From positions 28,519,791 through 28,583,790 of the forward strand of contig CAXKWD010000011.1 in assembly GCA_964059195.1 (NCBI GenBank): a DNA stretch of 64,000 nucleotides, given 5' to 3'. Positions 20,378-32,763 of the stretch are shown one piece after another. This DNA comes from Ectobius pallidus. Taxonomy: Eukaryota > Arthropoda > Insecta > Blattodea > Ectobiidae. The translations under genes were made by a program, and so were the position numbers. Numbering within the stretch: the first letter of the stretch is position 1; every line of letters begins with the position of its first letter. Below the pieces are notes generated by a model, which was not told where the DNA came from, did not search any database, and saw only the letters and a list, made by a program, of their open reading frames with translations.

Positions 20378-20903
20378 GTAAGTGATATGATGCTTCTTGC
20401 TTAATCAAGTGGAACTTGCTTTTTGTGCCAGGCTTATTTGTTTTCCTCCATCACTCCCTTTTATGGCGAGTGCCCTTTAACCCCAGAGGCTTTCATCTTT
20501 AATAATACAGGTACCGGCAGCTTCCGGACAATTTAGTTGAGTTTAATGAATATTCATTCTCGTCATAATTTTTTAGGCCGCTTGTAGAATGATTGAAAGT
20601 ACGTAAGACAATGAGCATAAGACAACAAAGAAATTTGCAGTGGCGAATACAGCACTATTTTTCTAGTATACTTCATTAGGAGAAAACAAAGTATTTATAA
20701 ATGCTATAGGACCCAAACGGAATGAGTTCACAGGGCAGTGGAAATTCCATTTTATTGTGATAATTTATGAGTTAACTAAGCAGATTTCCTATATGCGGTT
20801 CATAAAGGAAGGTACAAGGCGAATCCAGTGACTAGTATTTTGGTTAAAAGGGAACATCATACACCTGCAAGAAAGCAATTCTCTCTTACTATAAAGTCTA
20901 TAC

Positions 20904-20945
<42 letters not shown>

Positions 20946-21091
20946 GTATGTACTATTTAATATTTGCAATGTTACTGGTTTTGTTATTGCTTTATAATAC
21001 TTATTATTATTATTGTTATTGTATGGACTAGATAATATTTACAATTTTACTGTTTTAACTATTTCCTTATAAAATAGTGTTGTTATTATTA

Positions 21092-21137
<46 letters not shown>

Positions 21138-21848
21138 GGTACGCACTGCTTAATATTTACATTGTTACTGTTTTAAGCACTATTATATGAATTTTACTAC
21201 AGAAGTGAACCACCATGCATTGTCTTCCTTCTTTTTCAAAATACTATAACTAAATTAAAGCTGTAGGTGTCACTAAAGCGGATTCATTTGGGGACATATT
21301 TTCAAACACTCTTAAGAAATATCCAACCTAATGAGTTTACTAAAAATCAATAATTGGAGGTTAGTTTTAAATGAGGTTCTAACGAAAACAGTAAGACAGA
21401 TCACTATGTATAAGCTTTCTTAGTGTAATGTGGAAATCCCTGCTAAATAAACTATTTTATCGGTTTCTTATTTAATCCTGAAATCTTGGCAGTAATAGCG
21501 GTTACCATAAAAATAAATTTGATTACTCGGTATGTGTATAACCTTAATTCTATTTGAAGTATAGGTAATACACAGTTTTTTTTTAATGATTTATTTTTCG
21601 GTCTGTGGTTTAAATTGCTTTATATAAAAAGTTTATTTTTCTTTTATTCTTAATCGCCGGTCTACACTGATTTGACTATCACAAATAACATAGATTTTAA
21701 AATGCCTGATTGTGATTAGACACCTATCCATAACAAGGTCCTTATAAACGCCAGTGAACACTGTTTAGACTGCCTTACACTACAAAGTCTTTCTGCACAA
21801 AAATAATTGAGTTAAAATATTGAGGTTCCTATTGCTCAGTGTTATAAT
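20378..21848. repeat. Presumed Dscam intron with (TTA)n microsatellites
   Basis: (TTA)n runs lie at about 20907-20945 and 21075-21136, the second in a similar local context (gtatg-act--ttaatatttac-atttactg), so the two may be diverged duplicates. No conserved Dscam exon is seen downstream of the donor. Confidence 0.7.
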
Positions 21849-22474
21849 CAGGGCCCGGATTTTGATGACATGTCATCTTTTAACTGGTACATCATGGACG
21901 TTGCCCATTAGTGCAGGTATTCTGATCATGATTCCTAGATTACAAAAATGGCCAGTTTTAGGGCAATTTTTTGGTCATTTTTTCCAATTTTTAATTTTTA
22001 GGTCAATTTTAGATTTCAAAGTTATTATTGGGTAATTTTTTGACCATTCTATGGTCTTTTATGCCCACATTTCATGTATTTAGGACATTTTTAAATTTTA
22101 AAGTAATTATTTTTTTCATTTTGTGTTGTTTCTTGCATTATATGGAGTTTTTGTGCATTTCCTTACATTTAATATTATGAGATCTCTAAATAATCATAAT
22201 TAAGTAGATCTTGTTATAATTTTGATTTTGCTATTTGCTATTTTGCTGTTTGCTATTTGCATTTAACCGTATGTGCCAATGAACTAATTACAAGCCTATA
22301 TAATGGGGTCAAAAACATTAATGTAGAATAGACACAAATCTGATTAATAAACTAGCATTTTCACATAAATTTCTGGGTCATTTTTCTTAATTTTTGGGTC
22401 ATATTTCTGTATTTTTTCAGTCATTTTATAGCTCATTTTTAAAGTGTTTTTAGGTCATAAAAATCCGGGCCCTG
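21849..22474. mobile_element. Non-autonomous hAT-type element, 626 bp
   Basis: Ends CAGGGCCCGGATTTTGATG / CAGGGCCCGGATTTTTATG, with an exact 8-bp target duplication GTTATAAT (21841-21848 and 22475-22482). GATGACATGTCATC, a perfect palindrome, lies just inside the left end as in the relative at 10067. The interior is rich in aggtcattttt. The 71-codon frame at its left end is not a gene. Confidence 0.9.
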
Positions 22475-22569
22475 GTTATAATATACCTAATTACAACTAA
22501 GTCTTTACGTACTTCTTGTTTCTCATCAACAGCTCAAGGTTAAACACCAGGATGATTCTTGTACTTCAC

Positions 22570-22895
22570 TTAAAAAACTAAAAACTAAACTCCGTGGCGC
22601 TACATCCCTGGAGGGACTTGGCCTACCACCCGACCGTTGCGTCATCTCCTGTAGGCAGATGGCAGGATTGGGGTGCATGTGGTCAGCATGCAGACACCCA
22701 CGGCCGTTAATGGTGGTTTTCTTGACCGGAGCCGCTACTTCTCTATCAAGTAGCTCCTCAGTTTGGAATCACGAGGCTGAGTGCACCCCTACCAGACCTC
22801 CCTACCTCAGAAAAATCCGAGGAGGTACCGGGAATCGAACCCGGGCCGACGGACCTGTAGTCAGCGATGCTAACCACAGGACCACGCCGGCGGAC
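22570..22895 (-). mobile_element. Full-length tRNA-headed SINE, family 2
   Basis: On the minus strand the head reads GCCGGCGTGGTCCTGTGG...TAGCATCGC with B box GGTTCGATTCC. The body passes through ctgaggtaggg, acttgatagagaagtagcgg and atcctgccatc, and ends in a tail of TTTAG/TTTTTAG units. The flanking 11-bp duplication TTGTACTTCAC (22559-22569 and 22896-22906) proves retroposition. Other copies or fragments: 17290, 19280, 28660, 35440, 44647, 48580-49045 and 54575. Confidence 0.92.
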
Positions 22896-22906
22896 TTGTA
22901 CTTCAC

Positions 22907-24575
22907 CTGTGCTATGACCAATATAGATGTGTTTAATGATATTTGAATTGAATTTAAGGAATAGGAATTTCTAAGCCCGTGAGTTAGGCTCATTGATTAG
23001 AATCAACTGAAAGTAAAGGCCATGCCAGAAACTAAAAATATACAGAACGGTAAAGTCTATTATTTTTCTCTCGAGGCTCTTTTTTACTTTTGTTTGCAGC
23101 ATTCATTGTACATCTTTTCTACAAGTTGATTCTCCAGGTATTTGTGGCACTCATGTCAGTTTTTCAAAGCGCAGGACGGATGAGCTGAAGAAAAGGACCT
23201 ATTAAAGTTTATTATAAGCAGTGACAGGAGCCTTGGAGCACTTTATGTGCTCGTTACACGGAGATTTCTGGAAAATGAGCTCTATTTGTAAGTTTCCGGA
23301 TCAAAACAATTATCCAGGACTATTCAACTCATACGCCGCGTGTTTGATATTGACCAATAACGTTTAGCGATTCCTCGGATATAGACCAATCACGATCGTT
23401 TATCTTATAAAATGCTTGCTATTAATATGATGATGTTGATTTATCGATAAAATCGTCTGCTCGTTACTGGACACGTAAGCATCAGTGTGCAGTGATTTAT
23501 ACGCCATATGCTGCCATTAAGCAACACGAAAACAGATTATTTTTTACAACATAACTTGTTTGGAAATTTAAATAATAGAAATAGAAATGTACATTGATTA
23601 AAAACACAATTTCGATTCGGTGCAAGCCAGTTGGTGTGCTTTTATTCTTTTCTGCTGTTTTTGTTTTTATACAACAAAGCACGAAATTAATTATTATTTG
23701 TATAATCCGGTACATTTTTATTCATGGAATAGTCTTAATAAATCCAACACGAGTTGACGAGTTTCATCAGAAAAATTCGCTCCTGCTGCTCAGTCGCGAA
23801 TCTATCTATAAACTCGTCAACTCTCGTAGGATAACCTATGATTAAATATACGTTTCTAAGAATTCAATGACCGGGAAAGATATTGAGGGTTGCATTCTCG
23901 GTTATTCTGCATGATAAACTTTTCATGTAGGCCCAACTCGAATTCCTTTCGTTGTTATCTTACAGCCACTAATTTAATCCATGTTGTAGTCAATTTTTTT
24001 ATGTTCAGTGCGTTGTAACTTCAGTGCAATCTTGTTCCCCTGTGAGTTAAATTAACTCACTGACAGAACTCAAAAGTTTAACATCGCAGGTAGAAACATT
24101 CTCCATCTTTTTCCAGTATCTTCAATTCCTTCTGTCGCTATCGAATATCGTTAACATCATTTATAACATTGTCCTCCTGGTCTTCGTCCAGGATTTAATA
24201 TAAAATGTCCTTTCCTACAGGGCTCTTCTAACTAATTGTACAGTAGGCCTAATATTCTCCTCATCCGAGCTAAAGTTTCCCCTCCTTGATTTAATAATCA
24301 ATTAAATGTACGAAACTTATAAAAATGTTTAATTCCATTCATTAAGAAATTTTCTGTACTGCCCTAGGTTTCGCCCTGAAATATTTCTTCATACTTCATT
24401 CTGCATTGTTGTAATCGTATTCCATTCTGATGATTTCACATTCGTAGGGGATTTTCGTTTTGAATGGAGCAATTTCTAGTCTTCTACATTATATTGCTCT
24501 ACCCACATCCAAAGAAAGGGGTTTATTATGAATTGAGTTCTTCTGTGTTCTGCTGACCGAGCAGCAGGGACAACT
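22907..24575. other. Intergenic or intronic stretch with a nested hairpin at 23751-23823
   Basis: gagttgacgagttt (23751) and aaactcgtcaactc (23810) form a 14-bp stem, with attcgc/gcgaat forming a second stem inside it. Another small perfect stem, ctgctg-accga-gcagcag, lies next to the assembly gap. No gene recognised; the 83-codon plus-strand frame (23594-23845) has no supporting feature. Confidence 0.6.
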
Positions 24576-24775
24576 NNNNNNNNNNNNNNNNNNNNNNNNN
24601 NNNNNNNNNNNNNNNNNNNNNNNNNNNNNNNNNNNNNNNNNNNNNNNNNNNNNNNNNNNNNNNNNNNNNNNNNNNNNNNNNNNNNNNNNNNNNNNNNNNN
24701 NNNNNNNNNNNNNNNNNNNNNNNNNNNNNNNNNNNNNNNNNNNNNNNNNNNNNNNNNNNNNNNNNNNNNNNNNNN
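24576..24775. other. Assembly gap (200 N)
   Basis: Exactly 200 undetermined bases, a conventional placeholder length, so the true gap size is unknown. The left flank (attgagttcttctgtgttct) reappears in altered form at 26228-26270, so a repeat probably caused the gap. Confidence 1.
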
Positions 24776-25947
24776 AAATACATTTTTTGTAACCATTTAT
24801 CAATATTAGGATAATAAATGGCCTTTAAGTCCTTAAACCCTTATATAAATAACATTTATTATATGAATCTAATGACTTCTGGGTCAGCAAACTGGTTTGG
24901 GAAATGTATTCGTTCCGCTCTATGTCGTTTTCTCTCTCATGGTTAAGATTTGGTGATATATCCGTTGGAAGGAATGTTGAGAAATGTAGCACATTTTCGT
25001 TATTAATGTTTTCACTCTAATATTTCCATTTTACGTTTTACTTCTACAAATCATTGTACCAGTATGTATAGGCCTACCGAATGTTAGAGTCTTCAGAACC
25101 ATAATTTTATCCGTCGTCTGAGTTTATGAAAGGAACAAAAATGATAATAATAAGTAATAATAATATATTGTATTAGTTCAGCGTTTAAAGTTACAGTTCG
25201 CAATTAGTTTTCCGAAACAAACTTCGTTAAAATACTATTCCCTCGTTCTTGGATTTATAAAATTTATTTTTCAATAATAACCAATTAATTATTTTTTTAA
25301 ACCACAGAGACAATCTGAACATATCCTCGGTTGGAAAAAAAAAATATTGGATTTAATAAAATGGATTTTCAGCTATCATCATTTTAAAGAAAATAATGTT
25401 ATAAACCTACAGCACTTAACGACAAGCAGGTAGTTTTTTTTTTTCTTTCTTCCTGATTGCCCTAAGAAAACTAAAAATTTTAGTCGACTTTAAATATGGC
25501 TTTGGCTAGGTATTTTTATTATTTCTAGCGTAATGAGAATGAACAATACAGTACCATATTTTATTCGTTCTGATTGCCTCAATAGATAAAACCGTATTAT
25601 ATGATCACCATTATTAATAAAGCGTAATGTGGGGGCGTAAAGAACATGAAAGAAATAGCCGCTCTTATGTGTTTTTTTTAAATATCAACACTATTGTCTT
25701 AAAATTTGACGTTGTTTAGTAATTTTAAACTTACGATAATCTTTATGTACTGTATTATCTCTTACGTTTTACTGTATGTTTCTAGTGATATTAAATAAGC
25801 GTATACGCTTGTTCTTAAGAAAATTGATGGATTCATTATTATGTTCAAAATATTGGCATAAAGGGGAATATTATTTTTGTAACCATACCTACTATCACAT
25901 AATTAAGTAATGAATAAATAATTAAGTAATGAACATTATTCTATTTA
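24776..25947. other. AT-rich stretch without recognised features
   Basis: No gene, RNA or bounded repeat recognised. Confidence 0.5.
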
Positions 25948-25955
25948 TAATATGC

Positions 25956-26218
25956 CAGCGTTTCTCAACCTTTTTGAACCCGAGGACCTCTAAAATGTCT
26001 AAAAAAATTTACGGAGCCCTAATTTTATATCCCACTTTTAAAAGAAGGCCTATATTCTTAATATTTGGGGTATTAATTATAGGTCATTATAACGAAATAT
26101 GTAAAAAAAATTTACTTCTTTACTTTCCACTTTCTTTATGATATTTTTTTAAAATTATGCCTGCGGACCATCTGCACCATCTTCGCGGACCACGCGGACC
26201 ATAGGTTGAGAAGTGCTG
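25956..26218. mobile_element. hAT-type MITE, 263 bp
   Basis: Ends CAGCGTTTCTCAACCTTTTT / CAGCACTTCTCAACCTATGG, with an exact 8-bp duplication TAATATGC (25948-25955 and 26219-26226). The 'CAG-GTTTCTCAACC' ends are a widespread animal hAT MITE pattern. The right part repeats gcggacc. The 70-codon plus-strand frame is not a gene. Confidence 0.92.
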
Positions 26219-26226
26219 TAATATGC

Positions 26227-27029
26227 ATTGAGTTCTTCCGTGTTCTCCTAATTGAGCACCAAGGACAAATACTTTACTCTTCAGATTTTTTACAACAGGC
26301 TATGGTAATGAAATGTAGTAGCTATTACCTACTTTTGACTATAATATCATAATTTTAACATCTATATACTAGAATAGTTTACATTAGTCTAGTAGGAATG
26401 TAATATTCATAACTATGTGATTATTATATTCGGTTTATATTTCTATTCTATTTATAATTAAAAACTATCTCAAATATTGTTGGCTGCGTTATAAAGAATG
26501 TATGACAGCCTTAAGGGCCTAAACTGTGTAACTCTCATATTCGGGTCGGGTTAAAATTTCGGCCAGGTCAGGTAAGAACTATTCAGTTCATTCCTTCTCT
26601 CTTGACTTAGTCACTTGATGCACAGTAAACCCCTAACGAAGGTTGATCCAGCTGTAGGTACCTGCTACTGTAACAACATCTGAAGTAAGTAAACATTTGA
26701 CTAGAGTATCGGAAACCATCACTTGTACAAACGTTCGTGAAACTCTCCATTAACACCACCTAAATGTGGTGAAGAAGATGCCTTGCATCATACTAACGAA
26801 GAAATTTTTTTTTTAACATCTATTGGATAGATAAACGAAGCTCAGGTTTCTTCGTTGTACTAAGAATATTTTTATTTAGAGTTCTAGAAATCGGTATAAA
26901 AGATGAAGCAATGAATGCACTGCAAATTATTGAGCAGAAAATTAAACACAATAGAGGTTTTATCACTTTATATAAAAATTATATGAAGTTCAGATGTTGT
27001 AATGGCATTTTTATAGCAAAAACAATAAA
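26227..27029. other. Stretch starting with a diverged copy of the gap-flanking repeat
   Basis: 26228-26270 resembles 24527-24575 (attgagttcttcYgtgttct ... gagca-ca-ggacaa). Beyond that nothing is recognised. Confidence 0.5.
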
Positions 27030-27288
27030 CTGTGGCTTGGTTCTAAAAGGGCCAATGTAAATTTCTTGCAAAAATGAGATTTATGCATTATTGAGCTGGG
27101 CTAGTCTTTATCTTTCGTATACTAAAAATGTCAATGTCTGATGCTATTAATAGACATAATACAGAAACCTTAGAGGTCAATGTCGGAAGTTCTCAGCAAA
27201 AGTGTTACTTCTACTGTATAAAGGCTTCAAAGTCAGTTATCTCAAAAGAAAGTTTTATGACATTGGCCCTTTTAGAACCAAGCCACAG
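27030..27288. mobile_element. MITE with 28-bp terminal inverted repeats, 259 bp
   Basis: CTGTGGCTTGGTTCTAAAAG at the left is repeated inverted at the right (CTTTTAGAACCAAGCCACAG), and the identity continues as GGCCAATGT. The target duplication is unclear, so the superfamily is unassigned. Confidence 0.88.
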
Positions 27289-28107
27289 GCACTGGTAAAC
27301 CCTTAGGCCTATGGTTGAGCAGTATAAACTCTAAAAGCTATTAATTTAAAAATATAAACACAGAAGGTATTTAAATTAATATTCATAGCATATGCGTAGG
27401 CCTACTTTAAACTATTTCAAACAGTGTAAATCAACAAGAATAGACGAATATTATTGACACTAATTTACACATGAATTCGGCCTTTTGGAATGAAACATTA
27501 TAGAAATATGTTGTAATATCTGCGTTGTAATTACTTTAAAGGAGGAGAAAAAACAACGAAAAAGATCGATTCCCCCATCTGAAAAGAATTCACTTTGATT
27601 TACGCAGGTAAAATCTTAATAATAAAATAAAATTTGCCACGAAATTAGACTTTCACAGAAATAAGTTTATCTTATATCCTTTAGCGCTAGTGTTATTTAT
27701 GATCTCAATAATGTCTTTATCAACATAATGTAATTCCCATTTATTTAATGACAATAATTCTGCATATTCGTTGGTTGGATGAGATCTCGTTTCATGTCAA
27801 TGGGAGTTCTACGATACCGACTATACCGAGATATATCTGTAAATGGCTAGCAAACATTTGCAAAACGTCTCAAATAGGGCGTTAACAAAATTTGCATATA
27901 ATGACTGCGGGAGCCGTCTCACTTACTGCACAAACCATTTCGTAGTTCTAACACGCGTGCGGAATGTAAAGAGTGAAGATAAACGTGCTAACAGTCACGC
28001 ACAGGTCACTGTCTCGTACTTCTGTCAAATAGGTATTAGAGGTAGGTTTATGGGTTCTGTTTTACATTTAGCTTTTCTTTTTGGTTAAACACTTTCTCAA
28101 ATCTTCT
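27289..28107. other. Unannotated AT-rich stretch
   Basis: No gene recognised; the 81-codon plus-strand frame (27843-28088) lacks any known motif or splice support. Confidence 0.5.
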
Positions 28108-28119
28108 GATTACAATAAT

Positions 28120-28427
28120 ATAAAAAGTGTAAAGTGATCCCTATACAGGCCATGGAGGCCCAGAGGGTTCCAGGAGGTTGAGGCTCCCAGATTGTGAACA
28201 TTCGGACCATGAAGGTGGTAAGGTTGTCAGCCTTGCGCACAGGCCGCCATTACCCTCAGGATTGCTCCTGGTACTCATTTCTGTTAGAGGCTGAGTCGAC
28301 CCCAGGGGCATAGTGCCACAAGAAGGATTAGGCCAATTGAAAAATCTCAACGACCTCATTGGGAATCGAACCCTCGACCTTCCGGTTAGTAGCGCTGCGC
28401 CTCAACCACTATGCCACGGCGTACCCC
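28120..28427 (-). mobile_element. tRNA-headed SINE, family 3, copy 1
   Basis: On the minus strand it starts GGGGTACGCCGTGGCATAGT...TTGAGGCGCAGCGC with B box GGTTCGATTCC, and the body ends at CCTCCATGGCCTGTATAGGG. A 12-bp duplication GATTACAATAAT flanks it (28108-28119 and 28428-28439). It is nearly the same as 45656-45967. Confidence 0.92.
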
Positions 28428-28659
28428 GATTACAATAATGTACCATATATAATTCATGTGCCATGTATATTTATTCGTGAAAAAGTCAATTTAAATGTGA
28501 TTGAATGCTGTTGCATGTCCTTGTGTCAACTAAATTTAAACACGATTTTCCTAAAGAAGATTTTTAGGAATTTATCTTTTCATAACAACTGAACAAGATG
28601 GCTGAAACTTAGCAGGTAATTTCGGTATAATAATGCAGAAAATCATAGACTAGAATCTA

Positions 28660-28817
28660 AAAACTAAACTACTAAACTCCGTTGCGCTAAATCCCTGGAG
28701 GGACTTGGCCTACCACCCGACTGCTGCGTCTTCTACCGTAGGCAGATGGCAGGATTGGGGGGCATGTGGTCAGCATGCCGACATCCACGGACGTTAATGG
28801 TGGTTTTCATGACCGAC
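28660..28817 (-). mobile_element. 5'-truncated SINE family 2 copy
   Basis: Matches the 3' half of the family 2 consensus (cctggagggacttggcc, accacccgactgctgcgtc, taatggtggttttc) and stops before the tRNA-like head. The exact 11-bp duplication ACTAGAATCTA (28649-28659 and 28818-28828) shows that it inserted already truncated. Confidence 0.9.
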
Positions 28818-28828
28818 ACTAGAATCTA

Positions 28829-31411
28829 GTATGACTAAAATCATAGACTGGAATCAAAGGCCTCTTACAAGACCGAATAACCACTGTCAGGAATGATTTT
28901 TACATTTAGATTAATACGATTATTTTTTAAGTTATGGAGTTTGTTATTTATGTATACTTATTTATATTGAAATTTATTCTGTGCATACAGTGTAATGGTT
29001 TATGAAAAATTACATTTTTTAAAATACACTATTATATCCTTGAGTTAATATGTGCACAGGGCATGAAAGAAATAACAGAAAATTGATGGTTTAATTTTGA
29101 AAATTGTTGCATATTTTGTTACCTTTGTTTCATAATAAAACGCACGTATCTAAAAGATTTCAAATATTGAGCATATATAATATATTGAGTCAAACATTTA
29201 AAGCATATTTGGCTAAGTTAATGTTATGAGAGCCGACTGTGTAATAATTGGCAGTAGATAACAATTAATGTTTTCGAAACTGACGGTATAATAATAATAA
29301 AGCGACGATCCGCTTCATTAGTTTTCAGTTTACAAAAATTTGTTGCATTGATCTTGCTTTAATAAAGTTTTTTATTGTAACTTATAAGGTATAATTTCTA
29401 ATATTTCTTTGTAATTGATCATGTAATTCACCTAACAAAGGAACGTTAAATATTAAAATTCCTTTAAATTATAGAGTATATTTCTTTGGTTTTGGGGCAT
29501 GTTTTACAAATGTTAGAGCATATTTCGTCTTCTGATAGATCGTTAATTACCGGGAATAAGACTAATGGTTATAGTTTTTGACATAATCAGTCCATTCAGA
29601 AATGCCTTGCTCCTACACTACATCATTTCATGTAACTTTGCATTTCTAGCGTTTTACTTGCTGGGCCTTCTAGTAATGACTTAGCACTATATCTATACGT
29701 ACAGTATAAAGTCAGACTGTGTCATTGATTTCCCAATTAAGTGGCCATTCTACCCTGCACGGTTCCTTTCCAAATCTGTTTACTCTGCACGCTTGAGAAT
29801 AGCAGAAAAGCAGATTCATGTATCCGAATTGAATTGGCGTTAGCTTAGCTTTTATTAATTCAGCACAAATATCCTTTTAGCGTACATAGTGTAGGAAGAT
29901 TTAAGTGTGCATTAACTGATTTTTACGTACTTTGTCCTCACCACGGGCAGGGGCCTACTGTAGGTAAATAAATTTTTCTTGTCCGACTCTGAAATTCAAT
30001 GTGGAGTTTTCAGAATTTCAGAGACTTATAATAATCAGAGGTGTTTATTTTTGTTAATAAGCCATAAAACGAAATGCTATATTTCATGGTTAAGATTAAA
30101 TGTCCTAACATGCCAGGATGTTAGGAATTATTTGGGGGTAAAATTAAATCACGAAATATTTCATAAATAAACCCACAAAAGGCATAAACAGCTAAATATA
30201 ACCCTTTTTCTATAATTATTTTTATGTATTTCTTTATTCCTCAGTCGTATTGTATCGTATGACCTCTTTATAAAAAAGTTTACTTACTATGGAGGAAGTT
30301 TTGCACTGACTTTGTGGGTGGAAATTTCTTCCTAGTTTTCATTTAAAATTTCCAATTCAGATAAGGTTTGTTAGTGTTGACTTCATAGCTGCCAGAACTA
30401 TTATTCTTTGATGTAGCATATTTCAAAGTTTTAAAAATTAAATAGGCTAACTTCCCAAGGTTATTATGCATCACAGGTAGGTGTATTTAAAATGTATTTA
30501 GCTATTGAAATCACACAGTTATTTAAAATTTTGGAATGCTTCATTTTCCTACCAACCGTGGTTGACAACATATTTTCTGCTCTACCACAAGGCAAAAATA
30601 TAAGCTTTTGAACTTTTTTGAAGCTGCTTTGTTTTGACTGGTTTCACAGGAGTAGAAATCTTATTCTTTTATTCAGTTTTGTAATGCATATTTTCAGCTG
30701 TATATAGTAAAAGGAGTGATTACTTTTTTGGGGTACAATCTTATAAATCTGTGATTTCGCTTCAGTGAGATGCTGTATACTAATAATCAAATAAATACAA
30801 TTATATTTTATTTAACCATTATATCAGGTTGTACATGAATATTGTATTATATTTTCAGTCCCTTTAATAAATAAAAAACATAAACACCACCTTCTGAATT
30901 TTAAAACAATTCCTGTAAAAGATAAAAACATTTTTAAACGCCTCTACTTATAATGAGTGCCAGTCATTTCGCGTTCCTGATTTGCTCTTTAGTATAAATG
31001 AGCTCTGTATGATTCTCCACGATCATATTGGTTAGGTATATTGGTATTACATGTCATAATGCAGACAGGTCTTATGTAGCATATGCCCCTTCATAGGCGA
31101 CCACTTCTTCTCCATAGAGGTACTGCGTGTTGCCTACTGGGTGTGATAGGCGATTCATACCCGACTTAACCTATTCGCTTGCCTTGTAACGCTCCCTTTC
31201 AACGTTTCAAATCCTGCTATTCTTCAGTCTGAGAGTGTTATTTTGGAGAGTTCTCCCTTCCATTAATGCGAACGGAAGATCGTAATTTACTGAAGACCTA
31301 CCTCGAACGATTCCTTCCCTCGTTTATATAAGTGTTATTTTTTTAGAAATAGGCACTACTATGTGCTGGTGACACAAGTATGCGGCCCATGGATTTGTTC
31401 CCTCCGTTACT
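28829..31411. other. Long AT-rich stretch without recognised features
   Basis: No gene, RNA or bounded element identified in about 2.6 kb. The short frames have no coding character. Confidence 0.5.
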
Positions 31412-32090
31412 TATGAGAGCAGTCCACAAAGTAAGTTTCCCTAGGGCCGTTTATAGAAACAAAACACAATTTGAAAGAAATATTTATTGCAACTGACACA
31501 GTCAGTATTCAGATATTTTCCAACATATTCGCCACCGGAATTGAAACTTTTTTTTTACCATGGCACCAACTTTTGAATACCTGTGTCGTAGAAGTGTGCC
31601 ACCTGGGATTTGAACCACCGTGTGACAAATACTTCGCCTCTCTGTCATTCTCAGTCATTGAGGTATAGGAAAAGATGGAAATCACTGGGAGCAAAGTCCG
31701 GGCTTTAGGATGAATGTTTAAACACCTCCCAGCCGAACTGCTGCAGGAGACTTGCTAGAAGGTGTTTAAACATCCACCCTACAGCCCGGACTTCGCTTCC
31801 AGTGATTTCCATATTTTCCTACACCTACAGAAATGACAGGGAATGACAGAGAATAACCGAGATGCGGAGATGTTTGTCACACAGTGGTTGAAATCCCTGG
31901 CAGCTCACTTCTACGACACAGGTATTAAACAATTGGTGCCACGGAAAGACAAATGTTTCAATTCCGGTGGCGAAGATATTGAAAAATAGCAGAACATTGG
32001 CTGTGTCTGCTGCAATAAATATTTCCTTGAAATTGTGTTTTGTTTCTGTAAGCGGCCCCAGGGAAACTTACTTTGTGGACGGCCCTCGTA
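31412..32090. mobile_element. Palindromic mariner relic: two inverted copies of the 3' half of a mariner
   Basis: Plus strand 31771-31989 reads HPPYSPDFASSDFHIFLHLQ, a stop, then DAEMFVTQWLKSLAAHFYDT, GIKQLVPRKDKCFNSGGED and a terminal stop. This is the C-terminal third of a mariner transposase, with the HPPYSPD motif that carries the third catalytic Asp of D,D34D. The minus strand from about 31760 to 31412 carries a second, more damaged copy (LLQQFGWEVFKH..., SPDFAPSD, TGIQKLVPW then a stop, NSGGEYV). Both outer ends have the same 3' terminal repeat (GTCCACAAAGTAAGTTTCC on the left, inverted on the right), and TA lies at both borders. No 5' half of the gene is present, so it cannot encode an active enzyme. 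Confidence 0.85.
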
Positions 32091-32763
32091 CATTGGCTTG
32101 TAAGCAGATAGAGGGGAAGTAATGGAGAAAAAAGTTCTCTCATGACATAAGATATACAATATTAGACAATGTTGCTAGCTGAAGTTATTTTCTGTTTCTT
32201 TTCAGCCAACTTCCCTTAACCTTTAAAAGTGATTACTTGTTAGATATGCCCGTCTCGGAATATCTTGACGGAAGAGACAGCTTTATTGTCTTACTAACTA
32301 ATTCCCCACTTGCAACATGCAAAACCCACTGTGTGAGAAACACCTGCGTCAAACAGACTCTAAATAAATGAAGAAATTACTGCTTACATATTGAGGTTAC
32401 AGTTTAATTTTGGTACTCCTCGTTTCAACTAACTTTTTTTCCGATTGAGTAGGAAATGTTTACGTCTATGTCTACTATTAGAGTACACAATACCTTCGCT
32501 CTTCCCTGAGGTCATTCAATATATGCTCCCCTGTCATCTTACAAGCTCCATCAGAGATTGTAGTTGAATCTCGTGATAGTAGTTTTTTATAGTTTGTTAT
32601 TGGCTAATGTATTTCTATAGGTTTAGCAGTATAGGTGTTTTCAAAGTGACTAGACTTGGCGTAAACATGCTGTAAGTTATACATTTTAATGTAATATGAT
32701 AAGATCATAACCTCAGGACGCTAAGATAAATTTAGGCTTAAGGATTACTGTATATATTATAAA
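32091..32763. other. Unannotated AT-rich stretch
   Basis: No gene recognised. Confidence 0.5.

Noticed and set aside
24476..24803. Three minus-strand frames of 85-106 codons
   Set aside because: They are created by reading through 200 N.
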